This document shows, in pieces, positions 23,771 through 32,650 of a DNA stretch of 64,000 nucleotides. A program made the translations under genes and the position numbers. The first letter of the stretch is position 1. Each line of letters opens with the position of its first letter. The notes beneath the pieces were generated by a model. It was not told the origin of the DNA, did not search any database, and worked only from the letters and a program-made list of their open reading frames with translations. Origin of the DNA: a virus; IMG/VR virus record IMGVR_UViG_3300046703_000100, positions 1 through 64,000 of that record; one strand, given 5' to 3'.

Positions 23771-24299
23771 ATTCGTATGGTCGATAGACAAAATCGAGAA
23801 GCGGTTCGAAATTGCTCTTAAACGCAATGCAATCGTACTTGGACTTGATTGTGCGACAAAGACAGGATATTGTGTTGCTAAAACCGATGAAAAAAAATTG
23901 ATATTAGAACTTGGTTTTATAAATATTGACGTTTCCAAAATTGAAGACAAATATGCTAAAAATGAATTTAGATATAATGCCTTCTATGATGCGATTAATT
24001 CTCTAATTGTACCAAAATTTGAAGCGATTGTAATAGAAGATGTATTCTTTTCAAGAAATGTACTTAGTTTGATTTTGCTTGCCAGAATAGGAGCGATAGC
24101 ATACACGATTTGTAAAGTAAAAGGAATAAAAGAGATTATATGGAAGAGTGCAATTTCTGCCAGAAAACTTTTGAAACTTCCTTGTAACAAAAAGAAAGTT
24201 ATAGTGCAGAAGGAATTTAGTAAAAAACTCGGAATACTTTTAAAGAATGAAGATGAAATCGACGCAATTATATTAGCATTAGTGGGGTTATTACAATGA
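23763..24299 (+). CDS. RuvC-like Holliday junction resolvase
   Basis: 178 residues with an RNase H-like fold. LGLDCATKTGYCV (D29), AIVIEDVFF (E92) and EDEIDAIILA (D164, D167) are the four acidic positions of RuvC. The KKKVIVQKEFSKKLG segment corresponds to the basic helix before the last acids. RuvC resolves four-way junctions; phage versions also debranch DNA before packaging. It may work with the RuvB-like ATPase at 3305. Confidence 0.8.
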   Translation: MNKFVWSIDKIEKRFEIALKRNAIVLGLDCATKTGYCVAKTDEKKLILELGFINIDVSKIEDKYAKNEFRYNAFYDAINSLIVPKFEAIVIEDVFFSRNVLSLILLARIGAIAYTICKVKGIKEIIWKSAISARKLLKLPCNKKKVIVQKEFSKKLGILLKNEDEIDAIILALVGLLQ

Positions 24300-24967
24300 A
24301 AAAATGTAAAGATTGTAAAGAAATTTGCGATGATAGAGCTATTAGATGCCATTCTTGTGCTAATAAAATATTAGGACAGAATCAAACAGGAAAAAATCAT
24401 CCTATGTATATAAATGGTAAAAGTAGAACAAAAAAATATCAAAAAGAATACAACAAAAAATATAGAGAAGAACACAAAGAAACTATGAAAATAAAATCTA
24501 AAATATATAGAACAAAAAATAAGGATATTAAAAAAGAATACGACAAACAATATCGTTTAAAAAATAAAATTAAAAGACAAAAATTACAACGAAAATATAA
24601 ACAAGAACATAAAAAAGAAAGAAAAATTTATAGAGATAATAAATTTAAAACGGATGTAGGATTTAAAATAGAACATAATTTAAGAGGTAGAATACACAGT
24701 GCTTTAAAAGGTAAAAACAAAAGTAAATCAACTATGAAATTAATAGGTTGTAGTATTGAAAATTTAAAAATACATTTAGAAAATAAATTTACCAAAGGTA
24801 TGACATGGAAGAATTATGGTAAAGGTGGTTGGGAGATAGACCATATCAGACCTTGTTGTAGTTTTAATCTTATTAATATTAAAGAACAATTAAAATGCTT
24901 CAATTATATAAATCTTCAACCCCTGTGGGCAGAAGATAATAGAAGAAAACATACAAAGGAGATATAA
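24296..24967 (+). CDS. HNH homing-type endonuclease
   Basis: 223 residues. N-terminal ribbon CKDCKEICDDRAIRCHSC, a long Lys-rich linker, and the C-terminal HNH domain with GGWEIDHIRPCCSF and FNYINLQPLWAEDNRRK, a pattern seen in many free-standing phage HNH genes. ATGA overlap with the RuvC-like gene, just upstream of recA, the kind of site where homing genes settle. Not required for the phage cycle by inference. Confidence 0.87.
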   Translation: MKKCKDCKEICDDRAIRCHSCANKILGQNQTGKNHPMYINGKSRTKKYQKEYNKKYREEHKETMKIKSKIYRTKNKDIKKEYDKQYRLKNKIKRQKLQRKYKQEHKKERKIYRDNKFKTDVGFKIEHNLRGRIHSALKGKNKSKSTMKLIGCSIENLKIHLENKFTKGMTWKNYGKGGWEIDHIRPCCSFNLINIKEQLKCFNYINLQPLWAEDNRRKHTKEI

Positions 24968-24971
24968 ATTT

Positions 24972-26033
24972 ATGGGTCGCCATTTAAAAACATGCTCATG
25001 CGAAAGTTGTAAAGAACGAGAGTCTCAAGAAATTATGAAAGAACAAATAGAACCAAAGATTGAAACACCTAAAGAGAATACTGAGTTTAATCGTACTATG
25101 AAAGAACTCGAACGAAAGTATTCTATGAAACCTGCATCTGAAATAGTAATTGAACCAAAGATTAGAACAGGTGTGTACGCATTTGATTATGTGTTGTCAG
25201 GGGGTATAGCACAATGTGAAGGTGGATGCAAAATTGAACTTTATGGTAGAGAATCAAGCGGAAAAACAACTTTGGCTATGAAAGTTGTAGCCAAATTTCA
25301 GGAATTAGGAAAATCTTGTATCTGGATAAATGCCGAGAATAACCTTGATTCGCTTTGGGCAGAAATGAACGGCGTAGATATAAACAAACTTTTAGTTACC
25401 AAACCAGAAACTCTTGAAGGTGCAGGAGACATGATTATAGATTTAGTCGGAAAGGTTGATTTAATAGTAATAGATAGTATTTCTATGCTTATTCCAGCAG
25501 AAGAATTAGAAGGAGGACTTGAGGATAAATCGATGGCATCTCAAGCAAAAGTGCTTTCTCCTTTTTGTCGAAAACTTTTACAATATTACAAAGATGCTAA
25601 AACTACGATTATCTTTATTAATCAGATGCGAGAAAAAGTCGGTGTTATGTATGGCAATCCCGAAACCACAAGCGGAGGCAGGGCAATTCGTCATCTTTAC
25701 GATATTCGAGTAGAAGTTCGTAAAGGTAAACCAATTGAAGAAGGAACAGGAGAAAGTAAAGAAGTAATAGGACATGAAATTCAACTAAAATGTACAAAAA
25801 ACAAAAAAGGTAGAGCGTATTTACAAAGTATCGTAGATTTTTTCAGTATTGCCAAGTTCGACAATCGTAAATCTTTAATTTTTGCTGGTCTAAAATATTG
25901 CGTGATTAAACGAGAAGGAAACACATACACTTTCAAGAATATATCAGCAGTAGGACAAGATAAGTTTATAGATAAATTCGATGATAAATTACTTAAAGAA
26001 CTTGAAGACGAAATTTGGAAATTGGAAAAATAA
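24972..26033 (+). CDS. recA: RecA-family recombinase
   Basis: 353 residues with AAAGGAGAT before the start. Walker A is GRESSGKT (92-99); YAFDYVLSGGIAQ precedes it, and LIVIDSISMLIPAEELEG plus TTIIFINQMREKVG are the RecA Walker B and loop-L2 regions. It coats single-stranded DNA and drives strand exchange. The N-terminus is unusual: an extra segment of about 60 residues starting with a CSCESC cluster. With SbcC/D, RuvC and RuvB-like genes it completes a phage-encoded recombination set. Confidence 0.93.
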   Translation: MGRHLKTCSCESCKERESQEIMKEQIEPKIETPKENTEFNRTMKELERKYSMKPASEIVIEPKIRTGVYAFDYVLSGGIAQCEGGCKIELYGRESSGKTTLAMKVVAKFQELGKSCIWINAENNLDSLWAEMNGVDINKLLVTKPETLEGAGDMIIDLVGKVDLIVIDSISMLIPAEELEGGLEDKSMASQAKVLSPFCRKLLQYYKDAKTTIIFINQMREKVGVMYGNPETTSGGRAIRHLYDIRVEVRKGKPIEEGTGESKEVIGHEIQLKCTKNKKGRAYLQSIVDFFSIAKFDNRKSLIFAGLKYCVIKREGNTYTFKNISAVGQDKFIDKFDDKLLKELEDEIWKLEK

Positions 26034-26047
26034 CTAAAAGGAGATTT

Positions 26048-26293
26048 ATGGAAAATGTACCTGTTGTACCTCTTAAATTAAACGGTCTTCGAGTAGAAGT
26101 TCGTCCAGCAGACTCAAAAGATGCCCAATTGTTTCAATTAGAAAAGGCATTAAAAATATTTAAGAAAAAACTTGAAAAAGATGGCATCTTATTTGAGGTA
26201 CGTGAAAGAAGATATTATACCAAACCTTCCATTATAATAAGAACGGCATATAAGAAATTACATCCAAAAAAGAAAAGAGTGCAAGCTAAATAA
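26048..26293 (+). CDS. rpsU: bS21-like ribosomal protein (phage-encoded S21)
   Basis: 81 residues from the ATG at 26048, with AAAAGGAG upstream; the ORF could open at 26015 but that overlaps recA. Residues 29-61 (FQLEKALKIFKKKLEKDG, then ILFEVRERRYYTKPS) follow the bacterial bS21 pattern of a first basic helix, ILxE and RRxYxKPS, and end in a basic Lys tail. An N-terminal part of about 25 residues is extra. bS21 sits by the 16S 3' end on the small subunit, where it can affect mRNA choice. Phage bS21 genes are known from other large phages. Confidence 0.8.
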   Translation: MENVPVVPLKLNGLRVEVRPADSKDAQLFQLEKALKIFKKKLEKDGILFEVRERRYYTKPSIIIRTAYKKLHPKKKRVQAK

Positions 26294-26294
26294 C

Positions 26295-26843
26295 ATGATA
26301 TACTTCACTTCTGATTGGCACATTAATCACGCTAATATTATAAAATATACCAATCGCCCTTTTAAAAATGTTGCAGATATGAACAATAAAATTATTTCTA
26401 ATTGTAATGAAAGGGTGAAAGAAGAAGATACTTTGTTCTTTGTAGGTGATATAGGATTTAAGTCAGGAACAGGAAGAGGTGAAGGAGAACCAGAAAAATT
26501 ACAAATTTATCTTAATAAAATTAAATGTAAAAATATTATTTATATTGAAGGAAATCATGATTATTCGGGAAGAAACGGCTTTAAGACTATTATCAGAAAA
26601 ATAATAGTGCATTACGGTGGTAAAGATATATGTATTTTACACGACCCCAAATTTTGTGATACTAATTATGAAATAAATCTCGTTGGTCATGTACATAATA
26701 ATTGGGATATTCAGAGAATAAGAAGAGGGGAATCTTTTACGGATTGTGTTAATGTAGGTATAGATGTCAATAATTTTTATCCTGTAACTTATGGAGAAAT
26801 AATTTCTAAATTAAATAAATGGAGGAAACAAAATCATGAATAA
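26295..26843 (+). CDS. calcineurin-like metallophosphoesterase
   Basis: 182 residues. DWHINHANII, FVGDIGF, YIEGNHDYSG, CILHDP and VGHVHNNWD are the five conserved metal-binding blocks in order. Small stand-alone members of this type in phages are thought to hydrolyse nucleotides or phosphoesters. It is translated right after the bS21-like gene (one base between). Substrate unknown. Confidence 0.85.
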   Translation: MIYFTSDWHINHANIIKYTNRPFKNVADMNNKIISNCNERVKEEDTLFFVGDIGFKSGTGRGEGEPEKLQIYLNKIKCKNIIYIEGNHDYSGRNGFKTIIRKIIVHYGGKDICILHDPKFCDTNYEINLVGHVHNNWDIQRIRRGESFTDCVNVGIDVNNFYPVTYGEIISKLNKWRKQNHE

Positions 26844-27405
26844 AACAGAAGAAGAGCGACTTTTCGAAGTAGGTAAAGGAAAAGAATATGAAACAATTGA
26901 TGAAATGTTAGATGACACGTCTTCAAAATATAAATATACCTATTTAGATTATTTAGAAATATATTTCAATAGATATATTCGTAATCCTATCGAAGAAGCC
27001 ATCAGATATATCAAGAGATTTTGGCAAAGAGGAATAAGAGGATATGGAGATAGCGATGTTTGGAATTTTGATTATTATCTTGCAACTGTTATATCATCAG
27101 GTGTAAAACACCTTATCAAATACGGTAATTCATGCTGGACAAAGAAGGATTTGGCTTCTTTGAAAGAAATAATCAAAACATTTGAGACTGCTAACGAAAT
27201 AAACGAACATAATTTGATTTATACACCTTCGAAAAAGTTTACTTGGTCGGCTTATAAGAAACAAAAGAGAACGTGTATATACATGAATAAGAAAAGGTCG
27301 TATCCAAGAGACAAAAAATATAGAGTTATGACTCTTCGGGAAGTATTACGTTTTGAAAAAGGGTTCGATACTTTCAAAGAAAAATTCTTTTATCTTTGGG
27401 ACTGA
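26836..27405 (+). CDS. conserved phage protein of unknown function, 189 aa
   Basis: The central region FWQRGIRGYGDSDVWNFDYYL followed by ISSGVKHL is a pattern I recall from many phage proteins of unknown function. The C-terminal half is basic. No metal motif or membrane span. It overlaps its upstream neighbour by eight bases. Confidence 0.65.
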   Translation: MNKTEEERLFEVGKGKEYETIDEMLDDTSSKYKYTYLDYLEIYFNRYIRNPIEEAIRYIKRFWQRGIRGYGDSDVWNFDYYLATVISSGVKHLIKYGNSCWTKKDLASLKEIIKTFETANEINEHNLIYTPSKKFTWSAYKKQKRTCIYMNKKRSYPRDKKYRVMTLREVLRFEKGFDTFKEKFFYLWD

Positions 27406-27406
27406 T

Positions 27407-27571
27407 ATGACAATACATGAAGCAGATGAAATTTTATGTAATTATGAACGATTACAAGATAAATGTTGTACTTGTTTTCAAGGTTGTGCTCCTTGTTCTT
27501 ATTGTATTGATATGCCTTCAGAAGAACAAATTAAAGAAGCTTATATTACTTTAAATCAAAAGGAGACATAA
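27407..27571 (+). CDS. Cys-rich mini-protein, 54 aa
   Basis: Start at 27407, one base after the previous stop; an in-frame ATG at 27353 is inside the upstream gene. Six Cys in KCCTCFQGCAPCSYC are packed in 15 residues, enough for a zinc cluster. Function unknown. Confidence 0.55.
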   Translation: MTIHEADEILCNYERLQDKCCTCFQGCAPCSYCIDMPSEEQIKEAYITLNQKET

Positions 27572-27572
27572 C

Positions 27573-27725
27573 ATGGAAATATGTTCTGGAAGATTTACGA
27601 ATGAACCACATGAAGAAATTTGTTATGAAGGTAAAAAATGTCCTTTATGCGAAACAATGCAAGAGGTAGTAAAGTTACAGAAAACAATAGAGAATTTGGA
27701 AGATAGTTTAAAACAATACGAATAA
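27573..27725 (+). CDS. small protein with CPLC site, 50 aa
   Basis: ATG at 27573 after AAAAGGAGAC. Contains CSG...C...KCPLC and a C-terminal coiled-coil-like helix (VVKLQKTIENLEDSLK). Probably one zinc site plus a dimerising helix. Unknown. Confidence 0.5.
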   Translation: MEICSGRFTNEPHEEICYEGKKCPLCETMQEVVKLQKTIENLEDSLKQYE

Positions 27726-27733
27726 GGAGACAT

Positions 27734-27940
27734 ATGAAATTTAAAAGTTATTGCGATTGTAAGTTTCACATGATGGAAGTTGATACTACTCCGATATATG
27801 GAGAAGATTATATAGGAATAACAATATATAATCATATATCAGAAAACACAGGAAAATTATTAAAGAAACCTATTGAATTAGGTACAGTGGTTTTGATTGG
27901 TAAAGAAGCCAGAAAATTTAAAAAAGAGATAATGAAATGA
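27734..27940 (+). CDS. hypothetical protein, 68 aa
   Basis: AAGGAGACAT precedes the start. The product begins MKFKSYCDCKFHMMEVD and looks like a small beta domain with one CxC. ATGA overlap with the following gene. No family recognised. Confidence 0.55.
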   Translation: MKFKSYCDCKFHMMEVDTTPIYGEDYIGITIYNHISENTGKLLKKPIELGTVVLIGKEARKFKKEIMK

Positions 27941-28098
27941 AAAAGAAAAAATTATTTAAAACTAAATGTAATTATTGTGGATGTCCTATTATAGAATGTC
28001 CAGAAAAAGAAGGTGTTATAAGAATTTTCGATATATGGTATAAAATAAATAAAAAGGAGATACAAAATGAGAATATTAGAAATCGAACAAGCGTTTAA
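27937..28098 (+). CDS. zinc-ribbon mini-protein, 53 aa
   Basis: CNYCGCP and a further Cys (IECPE) at residues 11-21 suggest one zinc site. The C-terminal end overlaps the next gene by 32 bases in another frame, and the AAAAGGAG of that gene lies inside it. Confidence 0.45.
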   Translation: MKKKKLFKTKCNYCGCPIIECPEKEGVIRIFDIWYKINKKEIQNENIRNRTSV

Positions 28099-28516
28099 AG
28101 ATGAAGCGAAATTGAACACAGTATTAGAATTATGTAAGGAAGACATCGAATTGGTAGATTATTATGCCAGAGATATTCTGAAATCAAAATTGGCTAATAA
28201 TGCCGAAGAAGCAAAGTCCGCAGTACTTGTTCTTGCTGGAGTATATTCGAATCTTACCACAGTTTTGTCAGTAGCTATGACAGAAAAAAAGAATAGAGAA
28301 ATTAGAGAATATAACAGAATTCGAATTGAAGCAGAAAATGCAGAGAAAAAATTTACTTCTGCTATTGGCGAAGTACAAGCAAGCGAGTTTGTTGCTTCTT
28401 ATAGACGTATTAGAAATATTATAGAGGGATATTGTAATGGTTGTGAAAAACAAATTTCTGCTTTACAGTCCACAATTAAAAATGAAAAAAGGACTTATAA
28501 TGCCCCGACAGAATAA
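28067..28516 (+). CDS. coiled-coil protein, 149 aa
   Basis: Strongly helical throughout with Glu/Lys/Ala-rich heptads, preceded by AAAAGGAGAT. A single CNGC occurs near residue 124-127. No membrane span. Could be a structural or scaffolding helper in replication; family unknown. Confidence 0.6.
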   Translation: MRILEIEQAFKDEAKLNTVLELCKEDIELVDYYARDILKSKLANNAEEAKSAVLVLAGVYSNLTTVLSVAMTEKKNREIREYNRIRIEAENAEKKFTSAIGEVQASEFVASYRRIRNIIEGYCNGCEKQISALQSTIKNEKRTYNAPTE

Positions 28517-28670
28517 AAAAGAAGAATGTTTTTTTTATATGAGAGGTAAATGTGCCAGAGATGAAGAGAATCCTATTGCTATAATACCTTGTACAAAGAA
28601 ATGTAAGTTTTTTCTTTCATGGGAACATATGTTGAATGGTTTATCAGAAAAGGATTATGATGCGAATTAA
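28500..28670 (+). CDS. Cys-containing protein, 56 aa
   Basis: Start at 28500, with AAGGA upstream; the longer ORF (28437) starts inside the coiled-coil gene. CFFYMRGKC and CTKKCKFF resemble a CCCH or paired-Cys metal site. It overlaps the polymerase start by about ten bases. Confidence 0.5.
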   Translation: MPRQNKKEECFFYMRGKCARDEENPIAIIPCTKKCKFFLSWEHMLNGLSEKDYDAN

Positions 28671-31600
28671 TAACTTATTTTCAGAACATAAAGACCTTTA
28701 CGTATTTTATCGTGATGATTTATGTAATTTAAAGATTACAAAATTCACTGGTTTTTTCCCATATTTCTATGAACCAGACCCTTCTGGAAATTTTGAATCT
28801 TTTAAAGGTGAAAAACTTCGTAAAATAATTATATCAAATCCTTCAGAAATTCGAAAACAAGCAAGTACAAAAGCTTTTGAATCAGATATATTATTTGTAA
28901 AAAGATTTATGATAGATAAAGTAGATGTTATCGAACCTGCTCCTATTAAATACTGTTTCATAGATATTGAAACTCTTTCTCCCGAAATGCCAAATGTACA
29001 AGAAGCCAAATATCCAATTTCTTGTATTTCGATTTATAATTCATTATCTAAAGAAATTAAAACTTTCTATCTACCAGATTATGAATCAGAATACATGATG
29101 TTGGTTGCCTTTACAACATATATGAAAAAAGAAAAGTTTGATATATGGTTTTCATGGAATGTAAAGTTCGACTATAATTATTTATACAATCGCACTCTGT
29201 CGATATTCGATTTAGAAGGAATAAAAAACGCAGACTTGGCAGAATGTATAAGTCCAATAGATAAAAGTAGATATGGAGACGGAGAAGTAAAATATCCGGC
29301 AGGTACTTCGGTTGTAGATTATCTTGAATGGTTTAAAATAATTACATTAAAAAGAGAGAAAATGTATACTCTCGATTATATTGCACAGAAATTTTTAAAA
29401 GTTCCTCCAAAGGAAAAAGTAGATTTTAGTAAATTATCACCAAAATTAAAACAACATAATATTGATGATATAAAACTACTCGTAGGATTGGAAGAACTAA
29501 TGCATTTAGTATCCTATTACGACGAAATTAGACGAATTACACAAGTTGAGTGGGAAGATTTTATATATAATAGTAGAAGTATTGATATGCTTATTTTAAA
29601 AGAAGCTAAACGAAGAAATATAGTATTGCCAAATAGACCTTCTGGAGAAGGAGATGAAGAGATTTTCGAGGGAGCCTTTAGAGAGATATACGAGACTGGT
29701 CGTCTGGAGAACGTTGGTAAGGCAGATTTAGGTTGTTATTCAGAAGATACTGATATTTTAACTATAGAAGGATTTAAAAAATATAACGAATTAAAAATAG
29801 GAGAATCGGTAGCATCTTTTAATACAAAAATCAATAAAATCGAGTTTCAACCTATCCTTCATTTAAATATACAAAATGTAAAAAACCTACCTATGATAAA
29901 TCTGAAAAACTCTTATTCAACAGACCAACTTTTAACTTTAAATCATAAAGTTTTATTTAAAACTTCTTCAAAAAATCATAAAACGATAGAAAATACGACA
30001 AATGATTGGGAAATTTGTTACGCAAAAGATTTTCGAATTTCTCATTCTTTATTACCATTAACCGCTGAAATGAAAGATAAAGAGAATTATCCAATTTCTG
30101 ATGATATAATAAAAATACATGCTTGGATTATAACAGAGGGTTATGCATCAGGTAAAAATAAAGATATTTATCATATTAGTCAGAGCGAATCAATTAATCC
30201 TTTATTTTGTAAAGAAATTGATGAATCTTTCAAAAACCTAAATTGGAATGTAACTCGTTATGCAAGAATACGAAAAAATAATAGAATAGAAGTAGAATGG
30301 AATTTGAAATGGCTTTGGTCTACTTATATCGAGTTAGAAGAAAATTACAAAGCGATTCCTTTATGGATGCTCCAAAAATTATCAAAAAGACAATTAACCG
30401 TTTTATACGATACTTTAATGAAAGGGGATGGAGATAAAAAACGATATTGTTATTATGCTATTGACAAACTTGCTAAAGAAAGATTTCAATATTTATGTGC
30501 ATTACTTGGAAAAGCTTCTTATCAAAATAATAGAAAAGAAGTTTATTGTAAACCTAATAAATTTACAAGTCTTGAATCTGCAAATTTTAAAACTCAACAT
30601 AAAATTATAAATTATTCAGGTGTAGTATGGTGTCCTACAATTGCAAATGGATTTGTTTTAGTAAGAAGAAAAGGAAAGATATTTATTTCAGGAAATTCAG
30701 CCTATCCTTATGCTATTATAGAATTTTGTCTTGACCCTGCAAATGTAGTACAAGATAGCGGAGAAAATATTATACAGGTAGGAGACAATTATTTTAAACA
30801 AGATTCTAAAGCACTTATACCAACTATTATTAAAAAATTACTTGTTTTAAAAGCCACAATTAAAAAAGAATTATCAGAATGTTCAGTAGACGACCCAAAC
30901 CACAAAAATATTAAATTAAAATACGATGCTATAAAATCATTATGTAATACCGCATATGGAGTTACCGCTTTGAAGTTTTTTAGATTGTTTGATGTGCGTG
31001 TTGCATCGGCTACAACCTTCGTTGTACGTTCTTTACTACATTATATTAAAGATAAATTAGATGGTTCTGGACATCCGGTAGTTTATATAGATACAGATGG
31101 TGTATTTTATAAGAACCCTTCGACAGAAATAAATACAAAATTAAACGAATGGATTCAACAATGGGTAAAAGAAACTTTTAAAAAAGAAAGTGTGCAAATT
31201 TCGTTTGATTTTGAAGGTGTATACGAAAGTATTCTTTTATTGGCAAAATGTAGATACGTAGGAAGATTAAGAAAAAATAATGGAGAACTTGAAATAGAAA
31301 CAAAAGGTATTGAAGCAAAAAGAAAAGATTCTACCAAATATATGAGCAATTTTCAAAAGATATTAATAGATAAGATTTTAGACAACGAACCTAAAGAAAA
31401 AATATATGATTGGATAAAAGAAGAAATTAAAAATTTCCCAAAACAAAATATTATAGATATATCATTTCCTTGTAAAATGGCAAAATCAAAAATAGAATAT
31501 AAGTCAGTTCCCATCTTCTCCAGAGCTTTAGATAATACTCCGGAATTTAAGACAAGGGTAGGAGATAATTTCTACTATATTTATATGGAAGGTCTGGATG

Positions 31601-32145
31601 AAACAAAAAAAGATAAGGTTCTTGCTTTTGATGAATATAGATATGAACATATAAACAGAGAAGAAGTCGATTGGCAGAGGATGTTGGAAAGAAACATAGT
31701 TGCAAAAATAGACGTAATCTTTACAGCTCTAAAATGGAACTTAACGGACATTTACGTAGCTCCGCCGACTTCAAAGATATGTGATAAATGCCTAAAAGAC
31801 AAGTCGTTTTGTCGATTCCCATTAACCGGAAATACCTGCAAGGCGTGTATTACTCTCATAGAGAAGGCAAATAAGCCAAAGAGGGTCAAAAAGACCATAG
31901 AATCCTCTATTAGCGACACCCTGCCGAGCGATAAGGCGGATAAGGTAGGTCAGGATACCCCCGATTTGACAGGAAATACCCCTATTTTAACACAAAGTAC
32001 TGATAATAAAGGGGTTAAGATGGACAAAATCGATGACAAAGACCTCGTTACAGGCACTCCGGTCAAGTCCTTAAAAAAGAGGGGTAGACCACGAAAAATC
32101 AAGAAACCAGAAGACCTTAATTATGGGAAAGTAAAAAATGCATAG
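28660..32145 (+). CDS. family B DNA polymerase interrupted by an intein
   Basis: 1161 residues from the ATG at 28660, which has AAAAGG six bases upstream (28636 and 28657 are alternatives). Exonuclease motifs: FIDIE (about 101-104), WNVKFDYNYL and NIDDIKLL. Polymerase motif A is DLG joined to SAYPYAII after removal of the intein (359-679). Motif B is SLCNTAYGV (about 759) and motif C YIDTDG (about 809-814), where Gly replaces the usual Ser. A C-terminal extension carries CDKC/CKAC zinc pairs and an AT-hook-like RGRPRK near 1141; its DNA is clearly richer in G+C. It is the replicative polymerase. Confidence 0.92.
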   Translation: MRINNLFSEHKDLYVFYRDDLCNLKITKFTGFFPYFYEPDPSGNFESFKGEKLRKIIISNPSEIRKQASTKAFESDILFVKRFMIDKVDVIEPAPIKYCFIDIETLSPEMPNVQEAKYPISCISIYNSLSKEIKTFYLPDYESEYMMLVAFTTYMKKEKFDIWFSWNVKFDYNYLYNRTLSIFDLEGIKNADLAECISPIDKSRYGDGEVKYPAGTSVVDYLEWFKIITLKREKMYTLDYIAQKFLKVPPKEKVDFSKLSPKLKQHNIDDIKLLVGLEELMHLVSYYDEIRRITQVEWEDFIYNSRSIDMLILKEAKRRNIVLPNRPSGEGDEEIFEGAFREIYETGRLENVGKADLGCYSEDTDILTIEGFKKYNELKIGESVASFNTKINKIEFQPILHLNIQNVKNLPMINLKNSYSTDQLLTLNHKVLFKTSSKNHKTIENTTNDWEICYAKDFRISHSLLPLTAEMKDKENYPISDDIIKIHAWIITEGYASGKNKDIYHISQSESINPLFCKEIDESFKNLNWNVTRYARIRKNNRIEVEWNLKWLWSTYIELEENYKAIPLWMLQKLSKRQLTVLYDTLMKGDGDKKRYCYYAIDKLAKERFQYLCALLGKASYQNNRKEVYCKPNKFTSLESANFKTQHKIINYSGVVWCPTIANGFVLVRRKGKIFISGNSAYPYAIIEFCLDPANVVQDSGENIIQVGDNYFKQDSKALIPTIIKKLLVLKATIKKELSECSVDDPNHKNIKLKYDAIKSLCNTAYGVTALKFFRLFDVRVASATTFVVRSLLHYIKDKLDGSGHPVVYIDTDGVFYKNPSTEINTKLNEWIQQWVKETFKKESVQISFDFEGVYESILLLAKCRYVGRLRKNNGELEIETKGIEAKRKDSTKYMSNFQKILIDKILDNEPKEKIYDWIKEEIKNFPKQNIIDISFPCKMAKSKIEYKSVPIFSRALDNTPEFKTRVGDNFYYIYMEGLDETKKDKVLAFDEYRYEHINREEVDWQRMLERNIVAKIDVIFTALKWNLTDIYVAPPTSKICDKCLKDKSFCRFPLTGNTCKACITLIEKANKPKRVKKTIESSISDTLPSDKADKVGQDTPDLTGNTPILTQSTDNKGVKMDKIDDKDLVTGTPVKSLKKRGRPRKIKKPEDLNYGKVKNA
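29734..30696 (+). mobile_element. intein with LAGLIDADG homing domain (in DNA polymerase B)
   Basis: Encodes 321 residues inserted in motif A, between DLG and SAYPYAI. It starts CYSEDTDILTIEGFKKYNEL (block A) and has LLTLNHKVLFK (block B, TxxH). The degenerate LAGLIDADG motifs are AWIITEGYAS and LYDTLMKGDGD. It ends VWCPTIANGFVLV and FISGN before Ser+1. Penultimate Gly replaces His, as in the other intein of this window. Confidence 0.93.
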
Positions 32146-32632
32146 CGGAGATATAGAAATAGCATTAGCAAATCATTTAGGTACTAATTGTAATTTAATA
32201 GTTCCTAATATTTCTTATGGATTGGGTTTTCATTATGAATTAGATTTATTAGTAGTAACAAAAAGCGGATATGCGGATGAGATAGAAATTAAGATTTCTA
32301 AATCTGATTTAAAAGCAGATGCGAAGAAAGAACATGGTCATCACAGTGAGAAGATTAAAAGATTATATTTTGCAGTACCAAAATTTATGGAAGAATATGC
32401 TTTAAAGAATATTCCTAAAAGAGCAGGGTTGTTTATAATAAATGAAAAGAACGGTTTTATATATGTTACTTGTGTAAAAGTAGCAGACCGAAACAAAACA
32501 GCAAGAAAGTTAAACGAAAAAGAAATTAATCATCTTTATGAACTTGTGGCTTTAAGAATGTGGTCGTTAAAACGAGCATTATATAGTTTACAAAGAAGAA
32601 ATAAGTCCGAGAACGAAGCAGTAAAATTCTAA
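32138..32632 (+). CDS. PD-(D/E)XK nuclease-like protein, 164 aa
   Basis: HYELDLLVV followed by ADEIEIKISKSDLKAD gives the D...ExK core of the restriction-endonuclease fold, and the SEKIKRLYFAVPK strand after it is typical of MmcB-like DNA repair nucleases. Starts inside the end of the polymerase gene (8-base overlap), which implies a replication or repair job. Substrate not determinable. Confidence 0.7.
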   Translation: MHSGDIEIALANHLGTNCNLIVPNISYGLGFHYELDLLVVTKSGYADEIEIKISKSDLKADAKKEHGHHSEKIKRLYFAVPKFMEEYALKNIPKRAGLFIINEKNGFIYVTCVKVADRNKTARKLNEKEINHLYELVALRMWSLKRALYSLQRRNKSENEAVKF

Positions 32633-32650
32633 AGAAAGGAGGATTATACC

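Noticed and set aside
28039-28044. TGG-TATAAA extended -10 like element
   Set aside because: No acceptable -35 at 16-18 bases upstream, and it lies inside a small coding gene.
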